A stretch of 64,000 nucleotides of DNA from Acerihabitans sp015654925. Its GTDB lineage: Bacteria; Pseudomonadota; Gammaproteobacteria; Enterobacterales; Enterobacteriaceae. A program made the translations under genes and the position numbers. Below the pieces are notes generated by a model. The model had not been told where the DNA came from and searched no databases. It was given only the letters and a program-made list of their open reading frames with translations. Below are positions 9,416 through 17,250 of this stretch, in pieces (the stretch's first letter is position 1; every line of letters begins with the position of its first letter). The stretch covers positions 2,914,001 through 2,978,000 of the forward strand of contig NZ_CP178732.1 of assembly GCF_047324175.1 (NCBI RefSeq), written 5' to 3'.

Positions 9416-9967
9416 TTACTTTGCCAGCGCCTGGGTGATGGCATCCAGGATGATGGGGTCGCGGGGACGCATATCCGGCGCAAAACGCGCAATGACCTTG
9501 CCGTCGCGTCCTACCAGGAATTTTTCAAAATTCCACAGGATATCCTGCGGGTGTTTCGGCTCTCGGCCTTTACCCGCCAGGCGCTGGTAAAATCCGCTGT
9601 CCTGCGGGGCGATCGCTTTGGGCTGCGCGGCGATCAGCGCTTGATAAAGAGGATGCCGGCGTTCGCCGTTAACCTCGATTTTGCTGAACATCGGAAATTC
9701 CACTCCGAAGGTGCCGCGGCAAAACGCCAAAATTTCGTCATCGCTACCGGGTTCCTGGCCGGCAAATTCATTGGAAGGAAAACCTAATACTTCCAGCCCC
9801 TGCGGGTGATGGGTTTTGTACAGGCTTTCCAACTCTTCATATTGGTCGGTCAAGCCGCATTTCGACGCGACATTCACAATCAGCAGCACCGAGCCCCGGT
9901 AATTTTCCAAGGTGGTAACGTCGCCGGTGATGGTCTTAAGCGGTAGGGTAAAAATATTATCACTCAT
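9416..9967 (-). CDS. btuE: Thioredoxin/glutathione peroxidase BtuE
   Basis: A 183-residue non-selenium glutathione peroxidase-family enzyme that reduces hydrogen and organic peroxides. The peroxidatic cysteine is Cys37 in Val-Ala-Ser-Lys-Cys-Gly-Leu-Thr. The family block Gly-Phe-Pro-Ser-Asn-Glu-Phe-Ala-Gly-Gln-Glu-Pro (glutamine of the active site) and the later Trp-Asn-Phe-Glu-Lys-Phe are both present. It sits between btuC and btuD as in E. coli, yet it is not needed for B12 transport. Gaps are 55 bases to btuC and 16 bases to btuD, so it is cotranscribed with the importer. Confidence 0.94.
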   Translation of the reverse strand: MSDNIFTLPLKTITGDVTTLENYRGSVLLIVNVASKCGLTDQYEELESLYKTHHPQGLEVLGFPSNEFAGQEPGSDDEILAFCRGTFGVEFPMFSKIEVNGERRHPLYQALIAAQPKAIAPQDSGFYQRLAGKGREPKHPQDILWNFEKFLVGRDGKVIARFAPDMRPRDPIILDAITQALAK

Positions 9968-10022
9968 CTCGAACTCCTCCAGATACAGGTAAAATCAGCA
10001 CCTTAACATTCCGGACACAAGC

Positions 10023-11027
10023 TTATCCCCTAATCCTGATTAATAGCCAGATAAATATCGGCGAACCCAGGGTCGCGGTCACCACGCCGATGGGCAACTC
10101 GGCGGAGGGCAATGCAATGCGCGCGATCGCATCCGCCAGCAGTAATACGCCGGCACCGGCCAACGCGCAACCGGGCAGCAGGCGCCGGTGGTCTGTGAGT
10201 CCGCCCAGGCGCAATATGTGCGGGATAACCAGCCCGATAAAGCTGATAACCCCGGCCAGGGCGACGCTGATGCCCACCATCCAGCCAAACGCCAGCACCA
10301 GCACATTGCGCCAGATAAATACCGGTAGCCCCAACTGCAAGGCCTGCTGCTCGCCCAGCGCCAGCAGGTTCATGACCCGTCCTTGCAGGGAAAGCCAGAT
10401 AATGAACGGCACCAGGGATAACACCAGCCATTTGGCGCGCCAATCAACGCCGCCAAAACCGCCCATCATCCAATATAATAGCTGGCGCAAATCCAGGCTG
10501 GTGCTGAAATAGACCGCCCAGGTCATGACGGCGCTGCACACAATGCCCAAGGCGACGCCGACCAGCAATAGCCGGGCGTTGGACGCGCGGCGTCTGGCGA
10601 ACCACAGCAGCATGGCGGTAATGGCCAGCGCGCCGCCCACGGCGCACAATCCAAGGCCCCACACCGGCATCATGCCGCGGCTAAGCAGTACGCCCAGCGC
10701 CAGCGCTACGCCGGCGCCGTTTGCCACCCCCAGCAGCCCCGGTTCGGCCAGCGGATTTTCAAATATATTTTGCATCGCGGCCCCCGCCAGGGCCAGCGCG
10801 GCGCCGACGACCATGACCGCCAGCGCGCGCGGCAACCGCAACTCCCAGACAAAGACCCGCGCCGTGGCATCAAACCATTGCGTTGGCCAAAACCAGACAT
10901 CACCGGCACACAAGCTCAGCAGCCAGGCAATGCCCAGAAATAATGCCAGCCAGCGCAGCCGGGCGGTATCCTGGCGCAGTTGGCGATCTTTCAGGGCGCT
11001 AAAAAGAGACAGGTCAGACGGCAGCAT
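10023..11027 (-). CDS. btuC: Vitamin B12 import permease
   Basis: Membrane subunit of the BtuCDF cobalamin importer (FecCD family). The 334-residue product is strongly hydrophobic with about ten membrane segments. It holds the family's Gly-Ala-Ala-Leu-Ala-Leu-Ala-Gly-Ala-Ala-Met-Gln near residues 75-90, Asn-Pro-Leu-Ala-Glu-Pro-Gly-Leu-Leu-Gly just after, and a late Phe-Ile-Gly-Leu-Val-Ile-Pro-His coupling-helix block. It is the first gene of the btuC-btuE-btuD-nlpC run, and its promoter should lie in the 227 bases up to the neighbouring secreted-protein gene. No clear B12 riboswitch box was seen there. Confidence 0.95.
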   Translation of the reverse strand: MLPSDLSLFSALKDRQLRQDTARLRWLALFLGIAWLLSLCAGDVWFWPTQWFDATARVFVWELRLPRALAVMVVGAALALAGAAMQNIFENPLAEPGLLGVANGAGVALALGVLLSRGMMPVWGLGLCAVGGALAITAMLLWFARRRASNARLLLVGVALGIVCSAVMTWAVYFSTSLDLRQLLYWMMGGFGGVDWRAKWLVLSLVPFIIWLSLQGRVMNLLALGEQQALQLGLPVFIWRNVLVLAFGWMVGISVALAGVISFIGLVIPHILRLGGLTDHRRLLPGCALAGAGVLLLADAIARIALPSAELPIGVVTATLGSPIFIWLLIRIRG

Positions 11028-11254
11028 TATTCAGGTCCGGTCATTAAGTGGTCCAGCAGCACGTAAAGCTGGGCATTATCCTACCGGGAATGGCGGCAAA
11101 GCGGTAGTAGCAAGACCTGGGAGCATGTCCGCGGCAGGATTTTTTCGGGGCGGTGGGGTGAAGTCGCGGTGGGAAACCTTATGGGACCGGCACCGGATTC
11201 GGATATCCTGGCGGTGCCGGCGGTTATGATCACGCTAACCGGAGTCGGGGTGGG

Positions 11255-11677
11255 TTATTGCTGAGGCGCTTTGCGCGGCTGTTCCGTGGCGCCATTCTGG
11301 CTTTGCTGCCGGTTGTCGCCGCCAGGCAGGGTTTTACCCTCGGTGCCGGCGGCATGTCCCTGGTTTTTCGGGTCGCCGGCATTGCCTTGCGGCCGGGCCT
11401 TGGCCGCGGCGGGCGCTTTTGGCGACCAGCGGCCCCCGTCCCAATATTCGCCATGCTGGTTGCGCTCGCCCAGATGCTTGCCCTGATGGGCGCGCCACCA
11501 TTTGGCGGTGCGCCATTGATAGCCATCCCAATACTTGCCCTGGCTATTGCGGTCCCCGACCCCCCTTGAGACCCCATGGGCATCGCCGTTGCCGGCGCCC
11601 GCCGCCATGACGACCGAAGGCGCCATAGCCGGCATGATTGATAACGCCATCACCAACAACGCGGTAGTTTTTTTCAT
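11255..11677 (-). CDS. Small secreted DUF2502-like protein with a duplicated YWDG motif
   Basis: A 140-residue protein with a clear signal peptide (Met-Lys-Lys start, hydrophobic core, cleavage probably after Val-Met-Ala-Ala near residue 26). The mature part has two copies of a Gly-[Asp/Glu]-Arg-Asn-x-x-Gly-x-Tyr-Trp-Asp-Gly-x-x-Trp motif, with a Trp-Trp-Arg-Ala-His segment between them. The tail is rich in Pro, Ala, Gln and Asn and is probably disordered. The motif resembles E. coli YpeC and other DUF2502 periplasmic proteins, whose function is not known. The gene lies between ihfA and btuC, which are adjacent in E. coli, so it looks like an insertion into an old gene pair. It is followed by no obvious terminator before btuC. 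Confidence 0.7.
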   Translation of the reverse strand: MKKTTALLVMALSIMPAMAPSVVMAAGAGNGDAHGVSRGVGDRNSQGKYWDGYQWRTAKWWRAHQGKHLGERNQHGEYWDGGRWSPKAPAAAKARPQGNAGDPKNQGHAAGTEGKTLPGGDNRQQSQNGATEQPRKAPQQ

Positions 11678-12086
11678 TAGATATTCCCTGAGTTTATTTG
11701 CTGTCGTTATATCAGTAGCGGAAAAACAGCACTATCAGACAGCGGCGCATTTGCGGCACTCTTTCGCAAAACTAACGTTATGCTTACAGTGATGTCCGGC
11801 TAAACATACCGAGCAGAAGCGAGTCCCCTCGGCGGGCTATCGGACATGAGGCTTGGGTTTAATAAAATCCTGATGCGGCGGGTTATTTACAGCGGTTTAT
11901 ACCAGCAGGCCCAGAACGCCGCGATCCGATCATCGCACAGACCACCGCACCTTGGCGTAAAACGGCAGAGGCGCCCACCAGCGCCGACAAATGCCTGTAT
12001 AACGACACATCCGCACGAACCGGAGCGCGCCGGCGCGGGCAAAAAAAAGGCCGCACTATGCGGCCTTTCAGGTAGCTGACAATACG
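11678..12086. other. Intergenic region downstream of ihfA and upstream of the DUF2502-like gene
   Basis: About 410 bases without a convincing gene. It holds the ihfA terminator near its right end and presumably the promoter of the DUF2502-like gene near its left end. A 7-bp inverted repeat (ATGTCCG near 11790 with CGGACAT near 11842) is present but of unknown meaning. Confidence 0.5.
12041..12068 (-). terminator. Rho-independent terminator of the pheST-ihfA operon
   Basis: On the minus strand a stem made of GGCCGCA and TGCGGCC with a short loop is followed by eight T residues. It lies about 20 bases after the ihfA stop and closes the operon. Confidence 0.85.
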
Positions 12087-12383
12087 TCACTCTTTAGGTG
12101 AAGCATTCTCGACACGGCTTTTTAACTTTTGTCCCGGACGAAACGTTACTACCCGCCTGGCAGTGATCGGGATATCTTCACCGGTTTTCGGGTTACGCCC
12201 AGGTCGTTGATTTTTGTCGCGCAAATCAAAATTACCAAAACCGGATAATTTTACCTGCTCGCCATTTTCCAGCGCTCGCCGGACTTCCTCAAAAAACAGT
12301 TCCACTATTTCTTTGGCATCCCGTTTGCTCAGCCCGAGCTTTTCAAACAGGTATTCTGACATTTCAGCTTTAGTAAGCGCCAT
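12087..12383 (-). CDS. ihfA: Integration host factor subunit alpha
   Basis: DNA-bending nucleoid protein that pairs with IhfB and helps recombination, replication and sigma-54 promoters. The 98-residue product matches the family nearly end to end: the helical body with Ala-Leu-Thr-Lys-Ala-Glu, Lys-Leu-Ser-Gly-Phe-Gly-Asn-Phe near residue 45, and the beta arm with Asn-Gln-Arg-Pro-Gly-Arg-Asn-Pro, whose proline intercalates into DNA. The start lies four bases after the pheT stop, so translation is probably coupled. The same window has a candidate sigma-54/NtrC promoter for astA, a class that often uses IHF. Confidence 0.97.
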   Translation of the reverse strand: MALTKAEMSEYLFEKLGLSKRDAKEIVELFFEEVRRALENGEQVKLSGFGNFDLRDKNQRPGRNPKTGEDIPITARRVVTFRPGQKLKSRVENASPKE

Positions 12384-12387
12384 AGGT

Positions 12388-14775
12388 TCAATCCCTCAAG
12401 GATGCTTGGAATCGCTGTTTTAGTGCCGCAACGCATTTATCAACGGTGGCGGCAATAGCCTCTTCTTCCAGTGTACGAGCGGTATCCTGTAATATCAGGC
12501 TGATAGCCAGGCTCTTAAAACCTTCCGCTACGCCCTTCCCCCGGTACACATCAAACAAGTTTACGCCAACTACCTGATTTGCGCCAACTTTCTTACACTC
12601 TGCGATAATTTCTGCTGCCGGAACGCTTTCGGCGACCACAACGGCGATGTCGCGGCGGTTCGCCGGGAAGCGCGAAATGTCCCGCGCTTCAGGCACTTTG
12701 CGGACCGCCACCTTATCCCAGAGTAGTTCAAACACGACGGTACGGCCATTTAAATCCAATTTTGCTTCTAATTCCGGATGTATAACCCCAATAAATCCAA
12801 TACGTTCCCCCGCCAGATAGAGCGCGGCGCTCTGGCCGGGGTGTAAAGCGGGATTATTTTCAATCCTGAAGTCAATATCGGCAAGTTTGCCGGTAAGTTC
12901 AAGTAATGATTCAAGATCGCCCTTCAAATCATAAAAATCCACCGGCTGGCGCGCCAAATCCCAATGTTCATCGAATCTTGGACCGGTAATGACTCCCGCC
13001 AGCATAAGATCCTGGCGGATACCCAGGTCCGCTGCATTATCAGGAACAAAGCGCAATCCGCTCTCGAATAAACGGATGCGATTTTGCTGACGATTCTGAT
13101 TATAGACCACGGCGGCGATCAAACCGCTCCATAGCGACAGGCGCATAGCGGACATTTCGGCGGAAATGGGGCTTGGCAGCATCAGCGGCGCCTGGTCCGG
13201 ATGCAGCAGGGATTGTATCTTGGGATCGACGAAACTGTAAGTGATCGCCTCTTGATAACCCCGATCCACCAGCAGCGTCTTCACGCGGTTCAGCGGCAAT
13301 GCGGCCTCCTGGTGGCGGGTCATTTCAAGATTGGCGCGGATCGGCACATTGGGAATGGCGTTATAGCCAAATACCCGGGCCACTTCTTCCACCAAATCCT
13401 CTTCGATCGCCATATCGAAACGCCAGCTCGGCGCGACCGCCTGCCAGCTATCCTGGCCCGCGGTAACGCTGCAGCCCAGACGGGCCAGGATATCGCCGAC
13501 GTCCGCATCCGCGATGACATGGCCAATGAGACGATCAAGTTTTTCCCGGCGCAGGGTAATGGTGGCGGGCGTCGGCAAATCGGCCGGCGAGCCAACCTCA
13601 ATCACCGGGCCAGGCTGGCCGCCGCAAATGGCGATCAGCAGGCCGGTGGCGCGTTCGATGGCCCGCTGCTGCAAGGCCGGATCGACCCCGCGTTCATAGC
13701 GATGGGACGCGTCGGTGTGCAAACCGTAGCGGCGCGCGCGGCCGGCAATGGCCAGCGGGTCGAAGAAGGCGCTCTCCAGCACGACGTCCCGGGTGGCGGT
13801 GCCGATGCCGGAGAACTCGCCGCCGAAGATACCGGCCATTGCCAGCGCTTTCTGATGGTCGGCAATGACCAGCGTGTCAGGCGCCAGGGTGGCTTTGGTG
13901 CCGTCCAGCAGCGTCAGGGTTTCCCCCTGCCCGGCCATACGCACCACGATGCCGCCGTCAATGGCCTGCAAATCGAAGGCATGCATGGGCTGGCCCAGCT
14001 CCAGCAACACAAAGTTGGTCACATCCACCACGGCGTCCACCGGACGCAGGCCCGAGCGGCGCAGCTTCTCTTTCATCCACAGCGGCGTGGGCGCGGCGAC
14101 GTCGATACCTTTGATCACCCTGGCAAGATAGCGCGGGCAGGCGGCCGGCGCATCAACGCGCACCGCGATCCGGTCGGCGATGGCCGGCGCCACGGCATCA
14201 ATAGCCGCCGCGTTCAGCGGCAGGCGATTGATTACCGCCACGTCGCGGGCAATCCCCAGCAGGCCCAGGCAATCGGCCCGGTTCGGCGTCACGCTGATAT
14301 CGATAATCTTGTCGTCAAGGCGCAGGTAATCGCGGATGCTGGCGCCAATGGGCGCATCCGCGGGCAGTTCGATAATGCCGCTATGATCGTCCACCAGGCC
14401 GAGTTCGGAAAATGAACACAGCATGCCTTCGGACGGCTCGCCGCGCAGTTTGGCGGCCTTGATTTTGAACTCGCCGGGCAGCACCGCGCCGACCGTAGCC
14501 ACCGCCACCGTTAATCCTTCGCGGCAATTGGGGGCGCCGCAGACAATATCCAGCCAGGCGCCGGCGCCGATATCCACCTTGGTGACCCGCAGTTTATCGG
14601 CGTTGGGATGCTGCTGACAGGCGACCACCCGTCCCACTACTACGCCGGTAAAGGCGGGGGCGGCATCGGTGATGCCGTCGACTTCCAGCCCGGCCATGGT
14701 GATTTGTTCCGCCAGTTCGTCGCTGCTAATGGCCGGATTCACCCATTCACGCAGCCAAAGTTCACTGAATTTCAT
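12388..14775 (-). CDS. pheT: Phenylalanine--tRNA ligase beta subunit
   Basis: Beta chain of the alpha2-beta2 phenylalanyl-tRNA synthetase, which charges tRNA-Phe. The 795-residue product has the full domain set: an N-terminal tRNA-binding (EMAP/OB) domain within about residues 40-150, the B3/B4 editing domain that removes mischarged tyrosine, the B5 DNA-binding-like domain, the inactive synthetase core, and the C-terminal ferredoxin-fold anticodon-binding domain after about residue 700. It begins 14 bases after pheS and is followed by ihfA after four bases. The operon is controlled by the pheM attenuator. Confidence 0.97.
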   Translation of the reverse strand: MKFSELWLREWVNPAISSDELAEQITMAGLEVDGITDAAPAFTGVVVGRVVACQQHPNADKLRVTKVDIGAGAWLDIVCGAPNCREGLTVAVATVGAVLPGEFKIKAAKLRGEPSEGMLCSFSELGLVDDHSGIIELPADAPIGASIRDYLRLDDKIIDISVTPNRADCLGLLGIARDVAVINRLPLNAAAIDAVAPAIADRIAVRVDAPAACPRYLARVIKGIDVAAPTPLWMKEKLRRSGLRPVDAVVDVTNFVLLELGQPMHAFDLQAIDGGIVVRMAGQGETLTLLDGTKATLAPDTLVIADHQKALAMAGIFGGEFSGIGTATRDVVLESAFFDPLAIAGRARRYGLHTDASHRYERGVDPALQQRAIERATGLLIAICGGQPGPVIEVGSPADLPTPATITLRREKLDRLIGHVIADADVGDILARLGCSVTAGQDSWQAVAPSWRFDMAIEEDLVEEVARVFGYNAIPNVPIRANLEMTRHQEAALPLNRVKTLLVDRGYQEAITYSFVDPKIQSLLHPDQAPLMLPSPISAEMSAMRLSLWSGLIAAVVYNQNRQQNRIRLFESGLRFVPDNAADLGIRQDLMLAGVITGPRFDEHWDLARQPVDFYDLKGDLESLLELTGKLADIDFRIENNPALHPGQSAALYLAGERIGFIGVIHPELEAKLDLNGRTVVFELLWDKVAVRKVPEARDISRFPANRRDIAVVVAESVPAAEIIAECKKVGANQVVGVNLFDVYRGKGVAEGFKSLAISLILQDTARTLEEEAIAATVDKCVAALKQRFQASLRD

Positions 14776-14789
14776 GTGCTTATCCCGCC

Positions 14790-15773
14790 TTATTTGAATT
14801 GTTTAAGAAAACGCAGATCGTTTTCGAAGAATGCGCGTAAATCAGTGACGCCGTAACGCAACATAGACAGCCGTTCCATACCCATGCCAAAAGCGAAGCC
14901 GGAATAGACTTCCGGGTCGATGCCGACGTTGCGCAATACGTTGGGATGGACCATGCCGCAGCCCAGCACTTCCAGCCATTTGCCGTTTTTACCCATCACA
15001 TCCACTTCAGCCGATGGTTCGGTAAACGGGAAATAGGAAGGACGAAAACGAATCTGCAGATCTTCTTCAAAGAAATTACGCAGGAAGTCGTTTAGCGTGC
15101 CTTTCAGGTTGGTAAAGCTGATATTGGTATCAATGATCAGCCCTTCCATTTGATGGAACATCGGGGTATGGGTCTGATCGTAGTCGTTGCGATAAACGCG
15201 CCCCGGGGCAATGATGCGGATCGGCGGCTGCTGGTTTTTCATGGTGCGGATTTGCACGCCCGAGGTCTGGGTGCGCAATAACCGGGTGGCGTCAAACCAG
15301 AAGGTGTCATGGTCCGCCCGGGCCGGATGGTGCGGGGGAATATTCAGGGCATCGAAATTGTGATAATCATCTTCGATTTCCGGGCCGGTGGCCACCGAGA
15401 AACCCAGCTCGCCAAAGAACTGCTCAATGCGGGAGATCGTGCGGGTCACCGGATGCAGCCCGCCGTTTTCCATGCGCCGTCCCGGCAGCGAGACATCCAG
15501 CGTCTCTTGCGCCAGCCGGCTGTTTAGCGCCGCGGACTCCAGGCTGGCCTTGCGCTCGTTGAGCGCCTGCTGAACTTCCAGCTTGACCTGATTGATCACC
15601 GCACCCGCCGCAGGACGCTCTTCCGCCGGCAAATCGCGTAAGGTGGTCATTTGTAATGTCAAATGGCCTTTTTTGCCGAGATACTCGACGCGCACGTTGT
15701 CCAGCGCCGCGATATCCTGGGCCTGTGCTATGGCAAGCTTGGCTTGCACAACCAAATCTGCGAGATGTGGCAT
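14790..15773 (-). CDS. pheS: Phenylalanine--tRNA ligase alpha subunit
   Basis: Catalytic alpha chain of phenylalanyl-tRNA synthetase, a class II enzyme. The 327-residue product has the N-terminal coiled coil that contacts tRNA, motif 2 around Phe-His-Gln-Met-Glu-Gly, and motif 3 near the C-terminus in Gly-Phe-Gly-Met-Gly-Met-Glu-Arg-Leu, with Phe-Arg-Pro-Ser-Tyr-Phe-Pro-Phe-Thr-Glu-Pro-Ser in the active site. It follows the leader terminator and the pheM peptide, so its expression should fall when charged tRNA-Phe is plentiful. Confidence 0.97.
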   Translation of the reverse strand: MPHLADLVVQAKLAIAQAQDIAALDNVRVEYLGKKGHLTLQMTTLRDLPAEERPAAGAVINQVKLEVQQALNERKASLESAALNSRLAQETLDVSLPGRRMENGGLHPVTRTISRIEQFFGELGFSVATGPEIEDDYHNFDALNIPPHHPARADHDTFWFDATRLLRTQTSGVQIRTMKNQQPPIRIIAPGRVYRNDYDQTHTPMFHQMEGLIIDTNISFTNLKGTLNDFLRNFFEEDLQIRFRPSYFPFTEPSAEVDVMGKNGKWLEVLGCGMVHPNVLRNVGIDPEVYSGFAFGMGMERLSMLRYGVTDLRAFFENDLRFLKQFK

Positions 15774-15823
15774 TGCTTTCCTCTTCTTTTCCGGCCTTGA
15801 ATGGCTTAATCGTTAATGGCGAG

Positions 15824-15853
15824 CAAAAAAAAACCTCCACACCGGGAGGCTTT
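15824..15853 (-). terminator. pheST attenuator terminator
   Basis: On the minus strand a GCCTCC / GGAGG stem with a short loop is followed by nine T residues, located between the pheM leader peptide gene and pheS. Its place, right after a phenylalanine-rich leader peptide, is that of the known pheST attenuator, where ribosome stalling at Phe codons prevents the terminator from forming. Confidence 0.88.
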
Positions 15854-15897
15854 AGCGCTATTTTTCGTTTCTTTTCTTACGCGCAAGCTCCCGGGAT

Positions 15898-15942
15898 TCA
15901 GGCGCTAAAGTAAAAAAAGAAACGGAAAATAGCAGCATTCAT
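15898..15942 (-). CDS. pheM: pheST operon leader peptide
   Basis: A 14-residue ORF (Met-Asn-Ala-Ala-Ile-Phe-Arg-Phe-Phe-Phe-Tyr-Phe-Ser-Ala, then TGA). It has five phenylalanines and differs from the E. coli PheM peptide only at its last residue. It lies upstream of the attenuator hairpin and works as a sensor: shortage of Phe-tRNA stalls the ribosome on the Phe run and lets transcription continue into pheS and pheT. Confidence 0.93.
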   Translation of the reverse strand: MNAAIFRFFFYFSA

Positions 15943-15979
15943 GCTTGCATTACCTTGTTAGCTAGATTGTGCTTGATAA

Positions 15980-16002
15980 AAGAGGGAGTCAGACTCCCTC
16001 TT
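15980..16002 (-). terminator. Hairpin after rplT, partial terminator
   Basis: A 10-bp perfect stem (15980-15989 with 15993-16002) with a three-base loop is followed on the minus strand by a short T-rich stretch. It lies nine bases after the rplT stop and upstream of pheM, so it probably separates the rplT and pheM transcripts at least in part. Confidence 0.7.
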
Positions 16003-16011
16003 CCATGCGTA

Positions 16012-16368
16012 TTACGCCAGCGCACCTTTCGCTTTTTCGGCAAGTGCGGTAAAGGCCACTTTGTCGAATACGGCGATGTCTGCCAGGATCTTACGGTCGA
16101 TTTCAATAGAGGCTTTTTTCAGGCCATTAATGAAGCGGCTGTAAGAAATGCCGTTCTGACGGGCTGCGGCGTTGATACGCGCAATCCACAGTTGACGGAA
16201 TTGACGTTTCTTCTGACGACGGTCGCGGTAGGCATACTGGCCTGCTTTGATAACCGCCTGGAAGGCAACACGGTAAACACGCGAACGGGCGCCGTAGTAG
16301 CCTTTCGCTTTTTTCAGAATCTTTTTGTGACGTGCACGAGCTGTCACACCACGTTTTACGCGAGCCAT
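16012..16368 (-). CDS. rplT: 50S ribosomal protein L20
   Basis: Large-subunit protein needed for early 50S assembly. The 118-residue product has the basic N-terminal extension (Met-Ala-Arg-Val-Lys-Arg-Gly) that threads into 23S rRNA and the globular C-terminal part. In E. coli L20 represses translation of rpmI and itself by binding the infC-rpmI mRNA, and the conserved infC-rpmI-rplT order makes the same control likely here. Confidence 0.98.
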   Translation of the reverse strand: MARVKRGVTARARHKKILKKAKGYYGARSRVYRVAFQAVIKAGQYAYRDRRQKKRQFRQLWIARINAAARQNGISYSRFINGLKKASIEIDRKILADIAVFDKVAFTALAEKAKGALA

Positions 16369-16410
16369 ATGCTCTCTCCTAAAGTCTTATCCAAAACCAT
16401 TAAAAAACGC

Positions 16411-16608
16411 TTATGCGTACGGCAGGCACGCGATTACCAGACCCAGATCGCCTTTGGAGACCATGGATTTAGGACGCAGGTGACGCTTACGCTTCGTGGA
16501 TTTCTTGGTCAGAATATGACGCAGGTTAGCATGCTTGCGCTTAAAGCCGCCGGAGGCGGTTTTCTTGAAGCGCTTGGCAGCACCGCGTACTGTCTTGATT
16601 TTTGGCAT
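16411..16608 (-). CDS. rpmI: 50S ribosomal protein L35
   Basis: A 65-residue, strongly basic ribosomal protein beginning Met-Pro-Lys-Ile-Lys-Thr-Val-Arg-Gly-Ala-Ala-Lys-Arg-Phe, the family signature, and ending in the usual Val-Ile-Ala-Cys-Leu-Pro-Tyr-Ala. It lies between infC and rplT in the standard operon, 96 bases after infC and 42 bases before rplT; the spacer before it is the expected site of L20-mediated translational control. Confidence 0.98.
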   Translation of the reverse strand: MPKIKTVRGAAKRFKKTASGGFKRKHANLRHILTKKSTKRKRHLRPKSMVSKGDLGLVIACLPYA

Positions 16609-16704
16609 GAGTTATTTCTCTACTCCGCATTGTTGATAATATGAATCAATGAGGCGAAGGCGACGCACCGCGGTTAAGCGGCCCGCCGCCTTGCTTGTCA
16701 GGCC

Positions 16705-17247
16705 TTATTGTTTCTTCTTGGGTGCGAGCACCATGATCATCTGGCGTCCTTCGATTTTACTCGGAAAGGACTCAACTACCGCCAGTTCACTCAGATCGTC
16801 ACGAACGCGGTTAAGCACTTCGATGCCAATCTGCTGGTGCGCCATTTCACGTCCGCGAAACCGCAGGGTGATTTTGGCTTTATCGCCGTCTTCCAGAAAA
16901 CGAATCAGGTTGCGTAGTTTTACCTGATAGTCGCCTTCATCGGTACCAGGCCGGAACTTAATTTCCTTAACCTGAATAACTTTTTGTTTCTTTTTCTGCT
17001 CTTTGGTGGATTTGCTCTTCTCGTAGAGGAACTTGCCGTAATCCATTATACGACAAACCGGCGGTTCGGCATTAGGGCTGATTTCAACTAAATCTACGCC
17101 CGCTTCCTCGGCTTTTTCAAGCGCTTCATTGAGGCTGACTATGCCAATCTGCTCGCCGTCAATCCCCGTCAGACGAACCTCTGCTGCGCGGATTTCTCGG
17201 TTAATACGATTAGGACGCGCCGGTTGAACTCGTTTTCCGCCTTTAAT
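16705..17247 (-). CDS. infC: Translation initiation factor IF-3, AUU start
   Basis: Binds the 30S subunit, prevents early joining with 50S and checks the start codon. The longest ATG-started frame begins inside the gene at 17046, but the frame continues upstream to an ATT at 17245-17247 that is preceded by GGAGG at the end of thrS. From there the product is 180 residues, the E. coli length, beginning (Met)-Lys-Gly-Gly-Lys-Arg-Val-Gln-Pro-Ala-Arg. The rare AUU start is the known basis of IF-3 autoregulation, because IF-3 itself discriminates against it. Only three bases separate the thrS stop from this start, and the Shine-Dalgarno sequence lies in the last codons of thrS. Confidence 0.96.
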   Translation of the reverse strand: MKGGKRVQPARPNRINREIRAAEVRLTGIDGEQIGIVSLNEALEKAEEAGVDLVEISPNAEPPVCRIMDYGKFLYEKSKSTKEQKKKQKVIQVKEIKFRPGTDEGDYQVKLRNLIRFLEDGDKAKITLRFRGREMAHQQIGIEVLNRVRDDLSELAVVESFPSKIEGRQMIMVLAPKKKQ

Positions 17248-17250
17248 ACT

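Noticed and set aside
10525..11229. 234-codon open frame on the plus strand, partly upstream of btuC
   Set aside because: It is antisense to btuC for most of its length and its product is low-complexity, rich in Ser, Ala and Pro.
11028..11254. Possible cobalamin riboswitch upstream of btuC
   Set aside because: Some riboswitch-like words occur, but on neither strand in the right order, and no convincing B12 box was found.
13201..14415. 404-codon open frame on the plus strand
   Set aside because: It lies wholly opposite pheT, whose product matches end to end; long antisense frames are common in G+C-rich genes.
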